The translations under genes were made by a program, and so were the position numbers. A stretch of 16,230 nucleotides of DNA, taken from assembly GCA_021826795.1 (NCBI GenBank), contig JAKAYM010000027.1, forward strand, positions 1-16,230, in the 5' to 3' direction. Positions 1 through 6,666 of the stretch are shown piece by piece. The first letter of the stretch is position 1, and each line of letters begins with the position of its first letter. This DNA comes from Thermoplasmata archaeon (GTDB lineage Archaea; Thermoplasmatota; Thermoplasmata; Thermoplasmatales; Thermoplasmataceae). The notes under the pieces were generated by a model, which was given only the letters and a program-made list of their open reading frames with translations, did not search any database and had not been told where the DNA came from.

Positions 1-96
1 AAGAAAATAAACAACATGAGAAGAATTGCTAAAAATGGTAATGTGCATGACGATTCAGCAAATTTAATATATCATAGAGGCATAAAAGATTGTTAA
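1..96 (+). CDS. Tail of an unidentified ORF cut by the left edge
   Basis: Frame 1 is open from the first base to a TAA at 94-96, giving 31 residues (KKINNMRRIAKNGNVHDDSA... ending HRGIKDC). I do not recognise the family. It lies just upstream of insertion-sequence debris, so it may be the end of a transposase or simply a chance frame. Without upstream sequence neither the start nor the product can be judged. Confidence 0.25.
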   Translation, partial: KKINNMRRIAKNGNVHDDSANLIYHRGIKDC

Positions 97-138
97 GTAT
101 AGGTTTTTCATAGGAATATACCGGAAAGAAAGCCACTG

Positions 139-190
139 AATTTATGATGTGGATGAATCTCTGGCAATCGGGGGAGAATGCTTATAAATA
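139..190 (+). mobile_element. Possible IS200/IS605-type right-end remnant
   Basis: A frame ending at the TAA at 184-186 reads YDVDESLAIGGECL. Its DNA contains gaatctctggcaatcggggg, an imperfect CTC...GAG fold-back. Archaeal IS200/IS605 elements often end tnpB with a short Ser/Asp/Glu-rich tail overlapping a C/G-rich hairpin of this kind. The match is by eye only and the hairpin is poor. The call leans on the tnpB fragment that begins about 25 nt downstream. Confidence 0.3.
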
Positions 191-213
191 TTCATTCCAT
201 ACTAATGATATAC

Positions 214-310
214 ATGGAATATAAGACCGCATATAGATTCAGAATATATCCTAATCAAACCCAGATAAAGACCATTGATGGGTCGTAGACAAATTTCTGT
301 GGTATATTCA
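214..310 (+). pseudogene. tnpB: 5' remnant of an IS605-family TnpB (RNA-guided nuclease/transposon accessory)
   Basis: ATG at 214 opens a frame reading MEYKTAYRFRIYPNQTQIKT, the classic TnpB/OrfB N-terminus (aromatic-R-aromatic-R-I/L-YP-x-x-x-Q). It is stopped by TAG at 286-288 after 24 codons; the same frame then gives TNFCGIF before the similarity ends. A TATA-like CTTATAAATA at 181-190 sits at promoter distance, so the original start context survives. The rest of the gene (normally about 370-430 codons) is missing; the DtxR-like gene starts about 40 nt later. This is a dead stub. Confidence 0.6.
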
Positions 311-320
311 AATCAAAAGA

Positions 321-329
321 TTTAATTAA
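321..329 (+). promoter_or_regulatory. TATA-like box of the DtxR-like gene
   Basis: TTTAATTAA is centred 24 nt upstream of the ATG at 349. That is the spacing expected for a leaderless archaeal mRNA and favours this ATG over the in-frame TTG at 340. Confidence 0.5.
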
Positions 330-348
330 GCATACCTAATTGTCATCT

Positions 349-972
349 ATGAATTTCAAAAATAATGAGGAAGATTACGTAAAAACGATTTTTTCATTAT
401 CTGAAGCCTTTGACCTGGTGAATGAACATCAGATAAGTAAAGACCTAAACGTTTCAATGGCCACTGTATCAGAATATCTCGTTAAACTGGAAAAAAAGAA
501 GTTAATAAAGAAAGATGGTAGAAACATAACATTGACAGGAAATGGCTATGCTATGGCCATACCAATAATCAAAAAACATAGGATCTCGGAGGTATTTGCC
601 GTAAAGATGCTAGAGGTTCCATGGGAATATTCCCATTCGGCAGTTATGGATATTGAACATACCATAGAAGATAAATATTTTGATAATTTTATTAAAAACC
701 TCGGTAATCCAATGAAATGTCCCCATGGAAATATAATTTATAACATAGCTAAGATAAACGACATCAACCCCTTACAGGCAGTCTCTGGGAGGTACAAAAT
801 CAGTAGAATTGTTTACGAAGATACATCTGTATTGAAGAAGATGGCTGATCTCGGTATGTATCCTGATACTGAAGTAGAAGTGATAAGGACAGATACAACA
901 ATATTGTCTAACTGCAACGGTGAGCTAAAATTGCCATATTTAATGTTAAAAACTATAAAATTAGTTAAATAA
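349..972 (+). CDS. DtxR/MntR-family metal-dependent transcriptional regulator
   Basis: Predicted metal-sensing repressor that binds DNA when loaded with Fe2+ or Mn2+. From the ATG at 349 it has 207 residues. A winged helix spans about 5-65 (ISKDLNVSMATVSEYLVKLE as recognition region). The metal-binding dimerisation domain spans about 70-135, with KKHRISEVF, SHSAVMDIEHTI and the family-typical CPHGN. A FeoA/SH3-like domain covers about 140-205 (MADLGMYPDTEVEVI). The His, Glu and Glu-His ligands of both metal sites can be aligned. The position of the DtxR primary-site Cys (three residues before the Glu of the EH pair) is Met here. The start is chosen by TATA spacing; TTG at 340 would add three residues. 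It is flanked by IS debris and a convergent coiled-coil gene, so its targets are not evident. Family assignment is firm; iron versus manganese is open. Confidence 0.9.
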   Translation: MNFKNNEEDYVKTIFSLSEAFDLVNEHQISKDLNVSMATVSEYLVKLEKKKLIKKDGRNITLTGNGYAMAIPIIKKHRISEVFAVKMLEVPWEYSHSAVMDIEHTIEDKYFDNFIKNLGNPMKCPHGNIIYNIAKINDINPLQAVSGRYKISRIVYEDTSVLKKMADLGMYPDTEVEVIRTDTTILSNCNGELKLPYLMLKTIKLVK

Positions 973-1026
973 TTTAAATATGTATTTATTCTCAAGGGTT
1001 TAATTATTTAAAAAATCTCGTTGTAA

Positions 1027-1770
1027 TTATTTTTTAGTGGGTTTTACCGGTTTTTTTGTAGAAATTGTTCTTCTTTTGACGGTCATATTGTTTTCTACCA
1101 GGAATCTATATTTTTCCAGTAAACCCTTAAAATTATCATTTGCAGACTTAAGGAATTCTATGGTATCATCCAGTGATCTCTCTCTGAGTTCGTGCATTTG
1201 TATTTTCTGTTCAAGGTCATAATTTTTCATTTTAATTTCTGCAATAATATCATTTTTTTCTTCCAGTCCATGTTCAAGGTTATTGATTCTTGATTCAAGC
1301 TTTTTACTTGCCAAAGTAAAATCAGAGTTAATTTTTTCTATTTCTTTTATCTTTATTTGCATATCTGTTATGGACTTATTTTTTTCTTCGACTTCCTGTT
1401 TAAGTTCCATTATGGTATCCTGGGCTGAAGCGGTAGCGTTTTCCAGATCATCCCGGAGCTGGCGATTTTCTGCTACAACATTACTATTTTTTTCTATTTC
1501 AGTATTTTTTTCTTCAAGTTCCTGTTCCAGATTCTGAACTTCCTGCTTAGAAGCCTCTAGAGCCTCATTTGCATTAAGTAAAGATTGCTTGACTGTTTCA
1601 TTTTCTTGCTGAAGTTCTTGTTCAACTTTATTGTCATAAGCTATTTTATTTTCCAGCTCTTCCACATGTGATTTCAATTTTTCATTATCACCGGCCATAA
1701 TTTTCATATTATCATGCATTTTCTCTATCTGTGCTTGAAACTCCTCGAGCTGTTTTTTTGAATTCACCAT
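1027..1770 (-). CDS. Coiled-coil protein with a basic C-terminal tail, function unknown
   Basis: 247 residues, of which about 1-225 are near-continuous heptads rich in Glu, Lys, Gln, Asn and Leu (for example QELQQENETVKQSLLNANEA and NLEQELEEKNTEIEKNSNV), broken by few prolines or glycines. There is no Cys, signal peptide or membrane segment. The last 20 residues switch to a Lys/Arg/Pro-rich tail (KRRTISTKKPVKPTKK) that could bind nucleic acid or membrane lipid. TATA-rich DNA lies 15-30 nt upstream of the ATG at 1770 and no Shine-Dalgarno is visible, suggesting a leaderless message. Convergent with the DtxR-like gene and divergent from the peroxiredoxin gene. Similarity to SMC or myosin-like proteins would be compositional only. 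A structural or scaffold role is inference. Confidence 0.8.
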   Translation of the reverse strand: MVNSKKQLEEFQAQIEKMHDNMKIMAGDNEKLKSHVEELENKIAYDNKVEQELQQENETVKQSLLNANEALEASKQEVQNLEQELEEKNTEIEKNSNVVAENRQLRDDLENATASAQDTIMELKQEVEEKNKSITDMQIKIKEIEKINSDFTLASKKLESRINNLEHGLEEKNDIIAEIKMKNYDLEQKIQMHELRERSLDDTIEFLKSANDNFKGLLEKYRFLVENNMTVKRRTISTKKPVKPTKK

Positions 1771-1986
1771 AGTAGAATATATATTAAGCTATATATAATT
1801 CTTTGTATAAAGCCAAGGAATACCACTTGAAATGATTCTCTTGCAAGCTACAAAATATTAATAAATACTTTAAATTCTGGATAAATAAATACTTCTAAAC
1901 TTATTGATTTAATTATATTTTAACTATAAAAACAATCATAAATCAGTTAAATTAATATAAGATATAATTATTTATTATGGATAACA

Positions 1987-2574
1987 ATGTTACAGATAGG
2001 AGATTCAGCACCGGATTTTGAAACAGATACATATTTTCCAGAGAAGAAGGAGATAAAGAAGATTAAGTTATCAGACTATAAAGGTAAATGGGTTATTCTT
2101 ACATTTTACCCGGGAGATTTTACCTTTGTCTGTGCAACCGATATTGAAGCACTCATGGGGTCATACGACCAGTTTCGCAAGGATGGTGCCCAAGTTTTTG
2201 GTATTAGTGAGGATTCTGTATTCTCGCACAAGGCTTGGTGTGACACATCTCCCAGAGTGAGCAAGAGCAAAATACCTCTCATAGATGATTACACAAAAGA
2301 GATTGCAAAGGATTACGGATTCTTGGATTCTAAAGGATACCAGGCTCAGAGAGGCATTGTAATCATTGATCCAGATGGAAACATACAGTACGAGGCAATG
2401 TTTAACAATGGATTGGGTAAGGATGTAAGGCATATATATGGTGCATTTATGGGTTTAAAAACATTGCGTGATACTCCTGAGGAAGCCGGTCATATGTGTG
2501 CAATACCTGCTGACTGGACCCCTGGGGAATCTCCATTGGATATAAACATAGTAAGAGATATAGGAAAACTTTAA
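1987..2574 (+). CDS. Peroxiredoxin, AhpC/TSA family
   Basis: Reduces hydrogen peroxide and organic hydroperoxides with a cysteine thiol in the cytosol. 195 residues, normal for a 2-Cys AhpC-type enzyme. Peroxidatic Cys49 lies in PGDFTFVCATD (P42, T46, C49); conserved Arg122 is in QRGIVIIDPDG; the candidate resolving Cys171 is in HMCAIPADWTPG. Unusual points: the usual CP after both cysteines is CA here, and the HKAWH segment typical of the family reads HKAWC, giving a third Cys (85). No AhpF-type reductase is adjacent; a CoA-disulfide-reductase-like flavoprotein lies 2 kb away. Upstream DNA is AT-rich with TATA-like sequence near 1951-1966, and no Shine-Dalgarno, so probably leaderless. An ATG at 1977 is out of frame. 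Confidence 0.95.
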   Translation: MLQIGDSAPDFETDTYFPEKKEIKKIKLSDYKGKWVILTFYPGDFTFVCATDIEALMGSYDQFRKDGAQVFGISEDSVFSHKAWCDTSPRVSKSKIPLIDDYTKEIAKDYGFLDSKGYQAQRGIVIIDPDGNIQYEAMFNNGLGKDVRHIYGAFMGLKTLRDTPEEAGHMCAIPADWTPGESPLDINIVRDIGKL

Positions 2575-2625
2575 TTTTTTATTACCAAATATAAATATTT
2601 ATTTATATCTTTGAAATAAACCTAT

Positions 2626-3651
2626 ATGACTGGTGAAGAATTATTCGAAAAATTATCAAAGTTTGGATTATCACCCTATGAAATAAAAGTTTATAAGACC
2701 TTATTATTAAATGGACCGCAAACTTCAACTTCTATTGTATCTACAGCGGGAGTACCGCAACCCAGAGTATACGACCTGTTCAATAATTTGTTTACAAAAG
2801 GTTTAATTGAAATCAGTCCAGGCAAGAAAAAAATTTACAGGGCAGTTCCAGTTGATGTCGCACTTACGAGGATTATTGGAGAAATGACATCATACAGGGA
2901 TGAACTTTCCGACTATATTAAAAGCTCAGAACCGGAGACAACAAAATACAATCCCTACCTCTGGTATATGGATAATATCAATCTTATCAGAGAGCAGATG
3001 AAAAACATGCTCTTGAATGCACAGACTGAAATTATAGTTTCATTAAGACTGCCTTTACTTAAATATCTGGATAAATACCTTTTAGAAGCCGCTGAACGCG
3101 GCATATCTGTAATTATAACTATATTTCCAGATTCAGATAGATACGATATCTCAGAACTTATATCCCGAGCCGTGATCAAGCGGCGTCCCGGAATATCTCC
3201 AGAGGTCATAATAAAGGATCGTGATGAAGCCATAGTATATGTTGATAACATAAGCACTAAAACCAAATATGCAATAGACTTCCAGGAAGAGGAGATGATT
3301 CATATTATAAACTATTATTATTATAACATTGTATGGAAACCATCCATTTACATATCCAAATTCCAGATCAGGGATGCATGGGATTTTAAAACATCGTGGA
3401 TATCCTGTGAGGCCATAAACGTTTTCATGAACAACGGCTACCGGCTTACAGGTCACGTTATAGGGGATACCCAGAATGGCACAGTTGATATTGAAGGACA
3501 CATCAAAGGTACCGACGTTATTCCCGGATACAAAAACTCTTATCTTATCGAAACAGACGAACGTGTTTTTACAGTAGGAGGTAGATTAACCCGGATTGAA
3601 GATATCAGAATGGATATACTTGAACTAAAAGCAGAAAAAATAGTTCAATAG
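2626..3651 (+). CDS. TrmB-family transcriptional regulator (sugar-sensing type)
   Basis: Predicted DNA-binding regulator of sugar uptake or metabolism. 341 residues. The N-terminal winged helix (about 10-80: FGLSPYEIKVYKTLLLNGP, then GVPQPRVYDLFNNLFTKGLI) is the standard TrmB DNA-binding domain. About 105-240 resembles the TrmB middle domain, and the C-terminal 240-341 is beta-rich, matching the TrmB effector-binding region (full-length TrmB proteins are about 340-350 residues). TTTATATC at 2602-2609 lies 17-24 nt upstream of the ATG, so the message is probably leaderless. No sugar ABC transporter is in the window; the next gene downstream is a glycosyltransferase with its own promoter, so targets cannot be named. 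The family is clear, the ligand is not. Confidence 0.88.
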   Translation: MTGEELFEKLSKFGLSPYEIKVYKTLLLNGPQTSTSIVSTAGVPQPRVYDLFNNLFTKGLIEISPGKKKIYRAVPVDVALTRIIGEMTSYRDELSDYIKSSEPETTKYNPYLWYMDNINLIREQMKNMLLNAQTEIIVSLRLPLLKYLDKYLLEAAERGISVIITIFPDSDRYDISELISRAVIKRRPGISPEVIIKDRDEAIVYVDNISTKTKYAIDFQEEEMIHIINYYYYNIVWKPSIYISKFQIRDAWDFKTSWISCEAINVFMNNGYRLTGHVIGDTQNGTVDIEGHIKGTDVIPGYKNSYLIETDERVFTVGGRLTRIEDIRMDILELKAEKIVQ

Positions 3652-3737
3652 GAGAAAATGTTAGCATAACTTCCAGTTAATGATCTGGATGTCTTTATAT
3701 AGGAATATTGTTATCCATGCCTTTAAAAAACCTGTAA

Positions 3738-3793
3738 GTTTGAATTTAAGCATTGGTGTACATGTTCTTAATAGTAATATATAAAATTCAAAC
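3738..3793. repeat. 10-bp perfect inverted repeat before the glycosyltransferase promoter
   Basis: GTTTGAATTT (3738-3747) and its exact reverse complement AAATTCAAAC (3784-3793) are separated by 36 nt. The right arm directly precedes the TATA-like TTTTAAATTAAATAAA. Arm centres are 46 nt apart, too far for one simple dimer site, but compatible with two half-sites, a looped operator or a long hairpin. It may be chance in AT-rich DNA. Confidence 0.4.
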
Positions 3794-3827
3794 ATTTTAA
3801 ATTAAATAAAATTATACAGTGAAGTTT

Positions 3828-4583
3828 ATGACATTAAATGCTTCAGTCGTTGTACCTGCCCTCAATGAGAGAGAAAACCTGAAAAGACTTATACAGGCAT
3901 TGAAGAGTGAAAATGTAAATTCAATATATGTTATAGACGACATGTCCGAAGATGGAACCGAAATGCTAAAAAAAGAATATCCGGAAGTACATTTCCTTAT
4001 AAGGCATGGAAGATTGGGCTTAATTAGTGCAGAGATAGACGGCATGAGACTTACCGATTCCGATTACGTTGTTGTTATGGATGCGGATCTTTCCCACAAA
4101 CCGGAAGATGTTCCTAAAATGGTAGAAAAAGCCATAAACACTTCATCGGACCTCGTTATAGGATCCAGATATATGGAGAGTGGAATCACCAACGATGAGC
4201 TTATCAGACAGATAATAAGTAAAATAGCCAACACACTCTTCAGAATATCATTTGATATTCATTTACATGACTGTACTTCAGGGTTTAGGGTGTACAGCAG
4301 ACGGGCATGTAATTTCATAGGAAAGCAAATAGATATTGAGAATGGGTACGTTGGTCAGGTAGATATAGTGAATAGATTGAATCAAGCTGGATTTAAGATA
4401 ACAGAATATCCGGTAGTTTTTGTGAAGAGAACTGAGGGAAAGTCAAAATTGAAAATGCGTGAAATTGTGAATTTCTTTCTATTTGTAATATATAATAAAA
4501 AAATGTTCAGATTTTTACTTGGCTTTATCGTGTTTTTAATAGGAATGGTTATCCTTTCATACATGATCATCCATTTTGTCTAG
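3828..4583 (+). CDS. Family 2 glycosyltransferase, dolichyl-phosphate mannose synthase-like
   Basis: Predicted to transfer a sugar from a nucleotide donor to a polyprenyl phosphate at the inner face of the membrane, supplying lipid-linked sugars for glycosylation. 251 residues from the ATG at 3828. GT-A motifs in order: SVVVPALNERENL, IDDMSEDGT (usual DDxSxDGT), VMDADLSHKPED (the DxD-type metal site in DADLSH), IGSRY, and CTSGFRVYSR. The C-terminal about 25 residues form a single hydrophobic helix (FLLGFIVFLIGMVILSYMII), one anchor rather than the two or more seen in some relatives. A GTG at 3819 would add three residues; TATA-like DNA at 3795-3809 is centred 26 nt before the ATG and favours it. 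The 3' end overlaps the convergent CoA-disulfide-reductase gene by 27 nt. The exact sugar is not readable. Confidence 0.88.
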   Translation: MTLNASVVVPALNERENLKRLIQALKSENVNSIYVIDDMSEDGTEMLKKEYPEVHFLIRHGRLGLISAEIDGMRLTDSDYVVVMDADLSHKPEDVPKMVEKAINTSSDLVIGSRYMESGITNDELIRQIISKIANTLFRISFDIHLHDCTSGFRVYSRRACNFIGKQIDIENGYVGQVDIVNRLNQAGFKITEYPVVFVKRTEGKSKLKMREIVNFFLFVIYNKKMFRFLLGFIVFLIGMVILSYMIIHFV

Positions 4584-5873
4584 GCCAAGGCTTGCAGCTA
4601 TGATAATAGGATCCCACACCGGCCCGTATTCGGGCTCATAGCCCATATCATTGTATAGGGTATCATAGAGGGTCATATTACTATACAATATCGTGGCCAT
4701 AACGTTCAGCCTCCAAGCCGAATTTTCCTTTCCTATAATCTGGGACCCGAGAAGCCTTCCCGATTCCTTTTCGAAAATTATTTTTATATACACATCTGAT
4801 CCATGCAGGTAATCTGATTTATCTTTAGCTTTTATAAAGACACTGTCAAAATTAATTCCCAGTTTCCGGGCGGTAGCTGTATTGATTCCTGTGTACCCGA
4901 CCTGATATCCGAAGACATTGATTATTGTGGTTCCAAGTGCACCGGGGAATCTCCTTTTATTACCGTAAATATTAATTCCTATCGTTCTACCCATCTTGTT
5001 AGCAACCTGCGCAAGCGGATAATAACCGTAATAGCCGGTAATATGGTTCTTTGTTGCCACATTATCACCACCGGCATATATATCAGGGTCGGAAGTCTGT
5101 AAATATTCATTTGTCTTTATTAGCCTGTCATTGGTTAATTCAATACCCGCCTTTTCAGCCAGATCCACTGATGGTTTTATCCCTGTAGCGAAGATTACAT
5201 AATCGCTGTAAAATGATCCAATGGTTGTGTTAATTTTATATTTTCCCTGGATTTTCGAAATCGATAATGGAACAGAGTTATATTCAATATCTTTATTATT
5301 TTCCTTAACAAGGCTGTTCAGCACGTTTCCCATGTCGGGATCTAGATGTGGGAGTAGATATTCATGTTTTGATATCAATTTAACATGGTATTTTTTTGAC
5401 AGCAATGAAAATAATTCTGTACCAAGAACCCCTGCTCCTATAACTGTTACATCGCTTATTCCGGATAGTTCACTGTTCATGGAAATTGCACTTTCCATAT
5501 TTCTCAGTGATGTGCCGTATTCCCTGAATTCATCTGGTATATTGGGTATTGCACCTGTGGCAAGTACAAGTTTATCATACTTATAGCTCTTATTATCTGT
5601 ATCAATATATTTCTTCCCGGGCTTTATGGAGGTTACAGTAGAATTTGTAATTACATTTATTCCCCTATGTTCAGTGAATTCCTTCACAGGATAATGTAGT
5701 AAATCGTTAAAATCCTGGAAATAACCTGCAAGATAATAGGGCATACCGCATTCAGCATAAGATACATATCCCGTCTTTTCTATTACCGTTATCCTGGCGC
5801 TGGAGTCCATACGTCTGGCCTTGGAGGCTGCCGACATACCTGCTGCACCACCACCAACAATTACTATATCCAT
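4557..5873 (-). CDS. CoA-disulfide reductase / NADH oxidase-like flavoprotein
   Basis: FAD- and NAD(P)H-dependent enzyme predicted to reduce CoA disulfide (or related persulfide/polysulfide substrates) through a single active-site Cys. From the ATG at 5873 it has 438 residues, usual for the family. FAD fold MDIVIVGGGAAGMSAASKAR at 1-20; redox Cys42 in YAECGMPYY; the NAD-binding motif VIGAGVLGTELF; YAGGDN for flavin contact; and C-terminal YEPEYGPVWDPI, the region that supplies catalytic tyrosines in CoA-disulfide reductases. No rhodanese domain follows. An ATG at 5939 would add 22 residues unlike any FAD-enzyme N-terminus; the TATA-like box at 5891-5901 supports 5873. The upstream same-strand 45-residue gene ends 67 nt before this start. 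NADH oxidase (water or peroxide forming) is the main alternative. Confidence 0.9.
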   Translation of the reverse strand: MDIVIVGGGAAGMSAASKARRMDSSARITVIEKTGYVSYAECGMPYYLAGYFQDFNDLLHYPVKEFTEHRGINVITNSTVTSIKPGKKYIDTDNKSYKYDKLVLATGAIPNIPDEFREYGTSLRNMESAISMNSELSGISDVTVIGAGVLGTELFSLLSKKYHVKLISKHEYLLPHLDPDMGNVLNSLVKENNKDIEYNSVPLSISKIQGKYKINTTIGSFYSDYVIFATGIKPSVDLAEKAGIELTNDRLIKTNEYLQTSDPDIYAGGDNVATKNHITGYYGYYPLAQVANKMGRTIGINIYGNKRRFPGALGTTIINVFGYQVGYTGINTATARKLGINFDSVFIKAKDKSDYLHGSDVYIKIIFEKESGRLLGSQIIGKENSAWRLNVMATILYSNMTLYDTLYNDMGYEPEYGPVWDPIIIAASLGLDKMDDHV

Positions 5874-5890
5874 GGAGGTAAATTCCGATT

Positions 5891-5901
5891 CTTTATTTAA
5901 G
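5891..5901 (-). promoter_or_regulatory. TATA-like box of the CoA-disulfide-reductase-like gene
   Basis: CTTAAATAAAG on the minus strand lies 18-28 nt upstream of the ATG at 5873. It decides the start in favour of 5873, because a transcript beginning there would lack the ATG at 5939. The six bases before the start read ACCTCC, the opposite of a Shine-Dalgarno. Confidence 0.5.
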
Positions 5902-5940
5902 TTTATTAGGATAAACAGGTTATGGTTTCTGTTAACCATG

Positions 5941-6078
5941 TTAACAAACCCCTTTAGAGGTCACCATTTCTTTAATGCTTAAACTTCCTGGATCTAACCC
6001 GATACCCCCGAGCCCGTTTGCAAAAGCTTCAGGAATTTTTAATACTTCCAGAATTTTTTTTAAAAGGATATCGCCCAT
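5941..6078 (-). CDS. Small 45-residue protein ending in Cys, upstream of the CoA-disulfide-reductase gene
   Basis: ATG at 6078 to TAA at 5941-5943: MGDILLKKILEVLKIPEAFA, then NGLGGIGLDPGSLSIKEMVT and SKGVC. The composition looks like a real protein: an amphipathic N-terminal helix, a Gly-rich turn NGLGGIGLDPG, a second helix and a single Cys as the last residue. The DNA is visibly richer in G/C than the sequence around it, and upstream in-frame codons reach a stop (6109-6111) with no other ATG. AT-rich TATA-like DNA lies around 6092-6105. It sits on the same strand as the flavoprotein gene, 67 nt before its chosen start (and 1 nt before a possible longer start). I recognise no family. A terminal Cys next to a disulfide reductase suggests a thiol role, but that is inference. 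Confidence 0.55.
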   Translation of the reverse strand: MGDILLKKILEVLKIPEAFANGLGGIGLDPGSLSIKEMVTSKGVC

Positions 6079-6589
6079 CAGTATATTTATTAATATTATT
6101 ATGTTAATTTAATTTTATGCAGATCATTTAATAGCCAAAAGTATTGCTCTGGGATAAATGCCTTGATCTAACCGTAAATGAAAGATTTACTGTATAAATG
6201 TAGCTCACGATGGTTATCATGGTATATATACAATTCCTGTCTGTCAATTTTAAAACCTTATGAATTATAAAGAATGGGAAAATGTTATCCTCTGTTGAAA
6301 ATAGAATCTGGATATATGATTCCGGAATACCATATATATCATAAATAGAAAAAAACAGAGCAACAAAAAAAACAGTTTTAGATTCTTAAATTGTGTGCAT
6401 TCAAATGAAGCAGAATATGGTATTTCGTTGAAAAGCGGGCAAAAAGCCAATATGTCCATAATGAAAAGTATTCCCTATAACCATCTGATTTACAAGGCTA
6501 CAGGTTCCGATGCTTTAATATCCGGTAATTGACCGAATATCCAATAATATGAAAATTATGAGTTTATTCACTGGAACGATATAGACAAA
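6079..6589. other. Gene-poor stretch with broken reading frames
   Basis: No convincing gene in about 510 nt. On the plus strand, two short open stretches look like pieces of one decayed gene: a frame containing VENRIWIYDSGIPYIS (to about 6350) and then another containing CVHSNEAEYGISLKSGQKAN and YNHLIYKATGSDALISGN (to the TGA at about 6529-6531). Neither has a credible start and I recognise neither. A short fold-back GTAAAT/ATTTAC lies at 6174-6190. Confidence 0.35.
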
Positions 6590-6661
6590 TCATTCATCAT
6601 CATCGTCGTCTTCTTCATCATCATCATCGTCATCATCATAATGAATTGTGAAATTGACCAT
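6590..6661 (-). CDS. 23-residue microprotein with an all-acidic C-terminal half
   Basis: ATG at 6661 to TGA at 6590-6592. The product is MVNFTIHY followed by 15 consecutive acidic residues (seven Asp, two Glu, five Asp, one Glu). Three things argue that it is translated: AAGGAGGTG lies 5 nt before the ATG, pairing with the archaeal 16S 3' end (ACCUCC core); the frame closes directly after the acidic run; and the run mixes GAT, GAC, GAA rather than repeating one triplet, which fits selection on protein rather than slippage. It is divergent from the esterase gene at 6783. Possible roles are a cation-binding or charge-shielding peptide, a partner for a basic protein, or a regulatory leader peptide; none is demonstrated. 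It could also be a Asp/Glu repeat tract left from a larger gene. Confidence 0.6.
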   Translation of the reverse strand: MVNFTIHYDDDDDDDEEDDDDDE

Positions 6662-6666
6662 TGATG

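Noticed and set aside
813..995. Minus-strand 60-residue ORF over the end of the DtxR-like gene
   Set aside because: Antisense to the conserved FeoA-like domain; no protein-like features of its own.
1919..1951. TTTAACT...AGTTAAA inverted repeat upstream of the peroxiredoxin
   Set aside because: Only 7 bp, AT-rich and 19 nt apart; likely by chance in this composition.
5874..5939. 22-residue N-terminal extension of the CoA-disulfide-reductase-like protein (ATG at 5939)
   Set aside because: The extension precedes the MDIVIVGGGAAG flavin motif that normally begins the protein, and the TATA-like box at 5891-5901 lies inside it.
6265..6459. Minus-strand 64-residue ORF with a hydrophobic segment
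   Set aside because: The Phe/Leu-rich stretch comes from an A-rich tract on the plus strand, and the plus strand itself carries better protein-like fragments. No family recognised.
6595..6640. Acidic tract as a simple GAT microsatellite or CRISPR-like repeat
   Set aside because: The triplets vary (GAT, GAC, GAA), there is no spacer structure, and a Shine-Dalgarno, start and stop frame the tract as an ORF.
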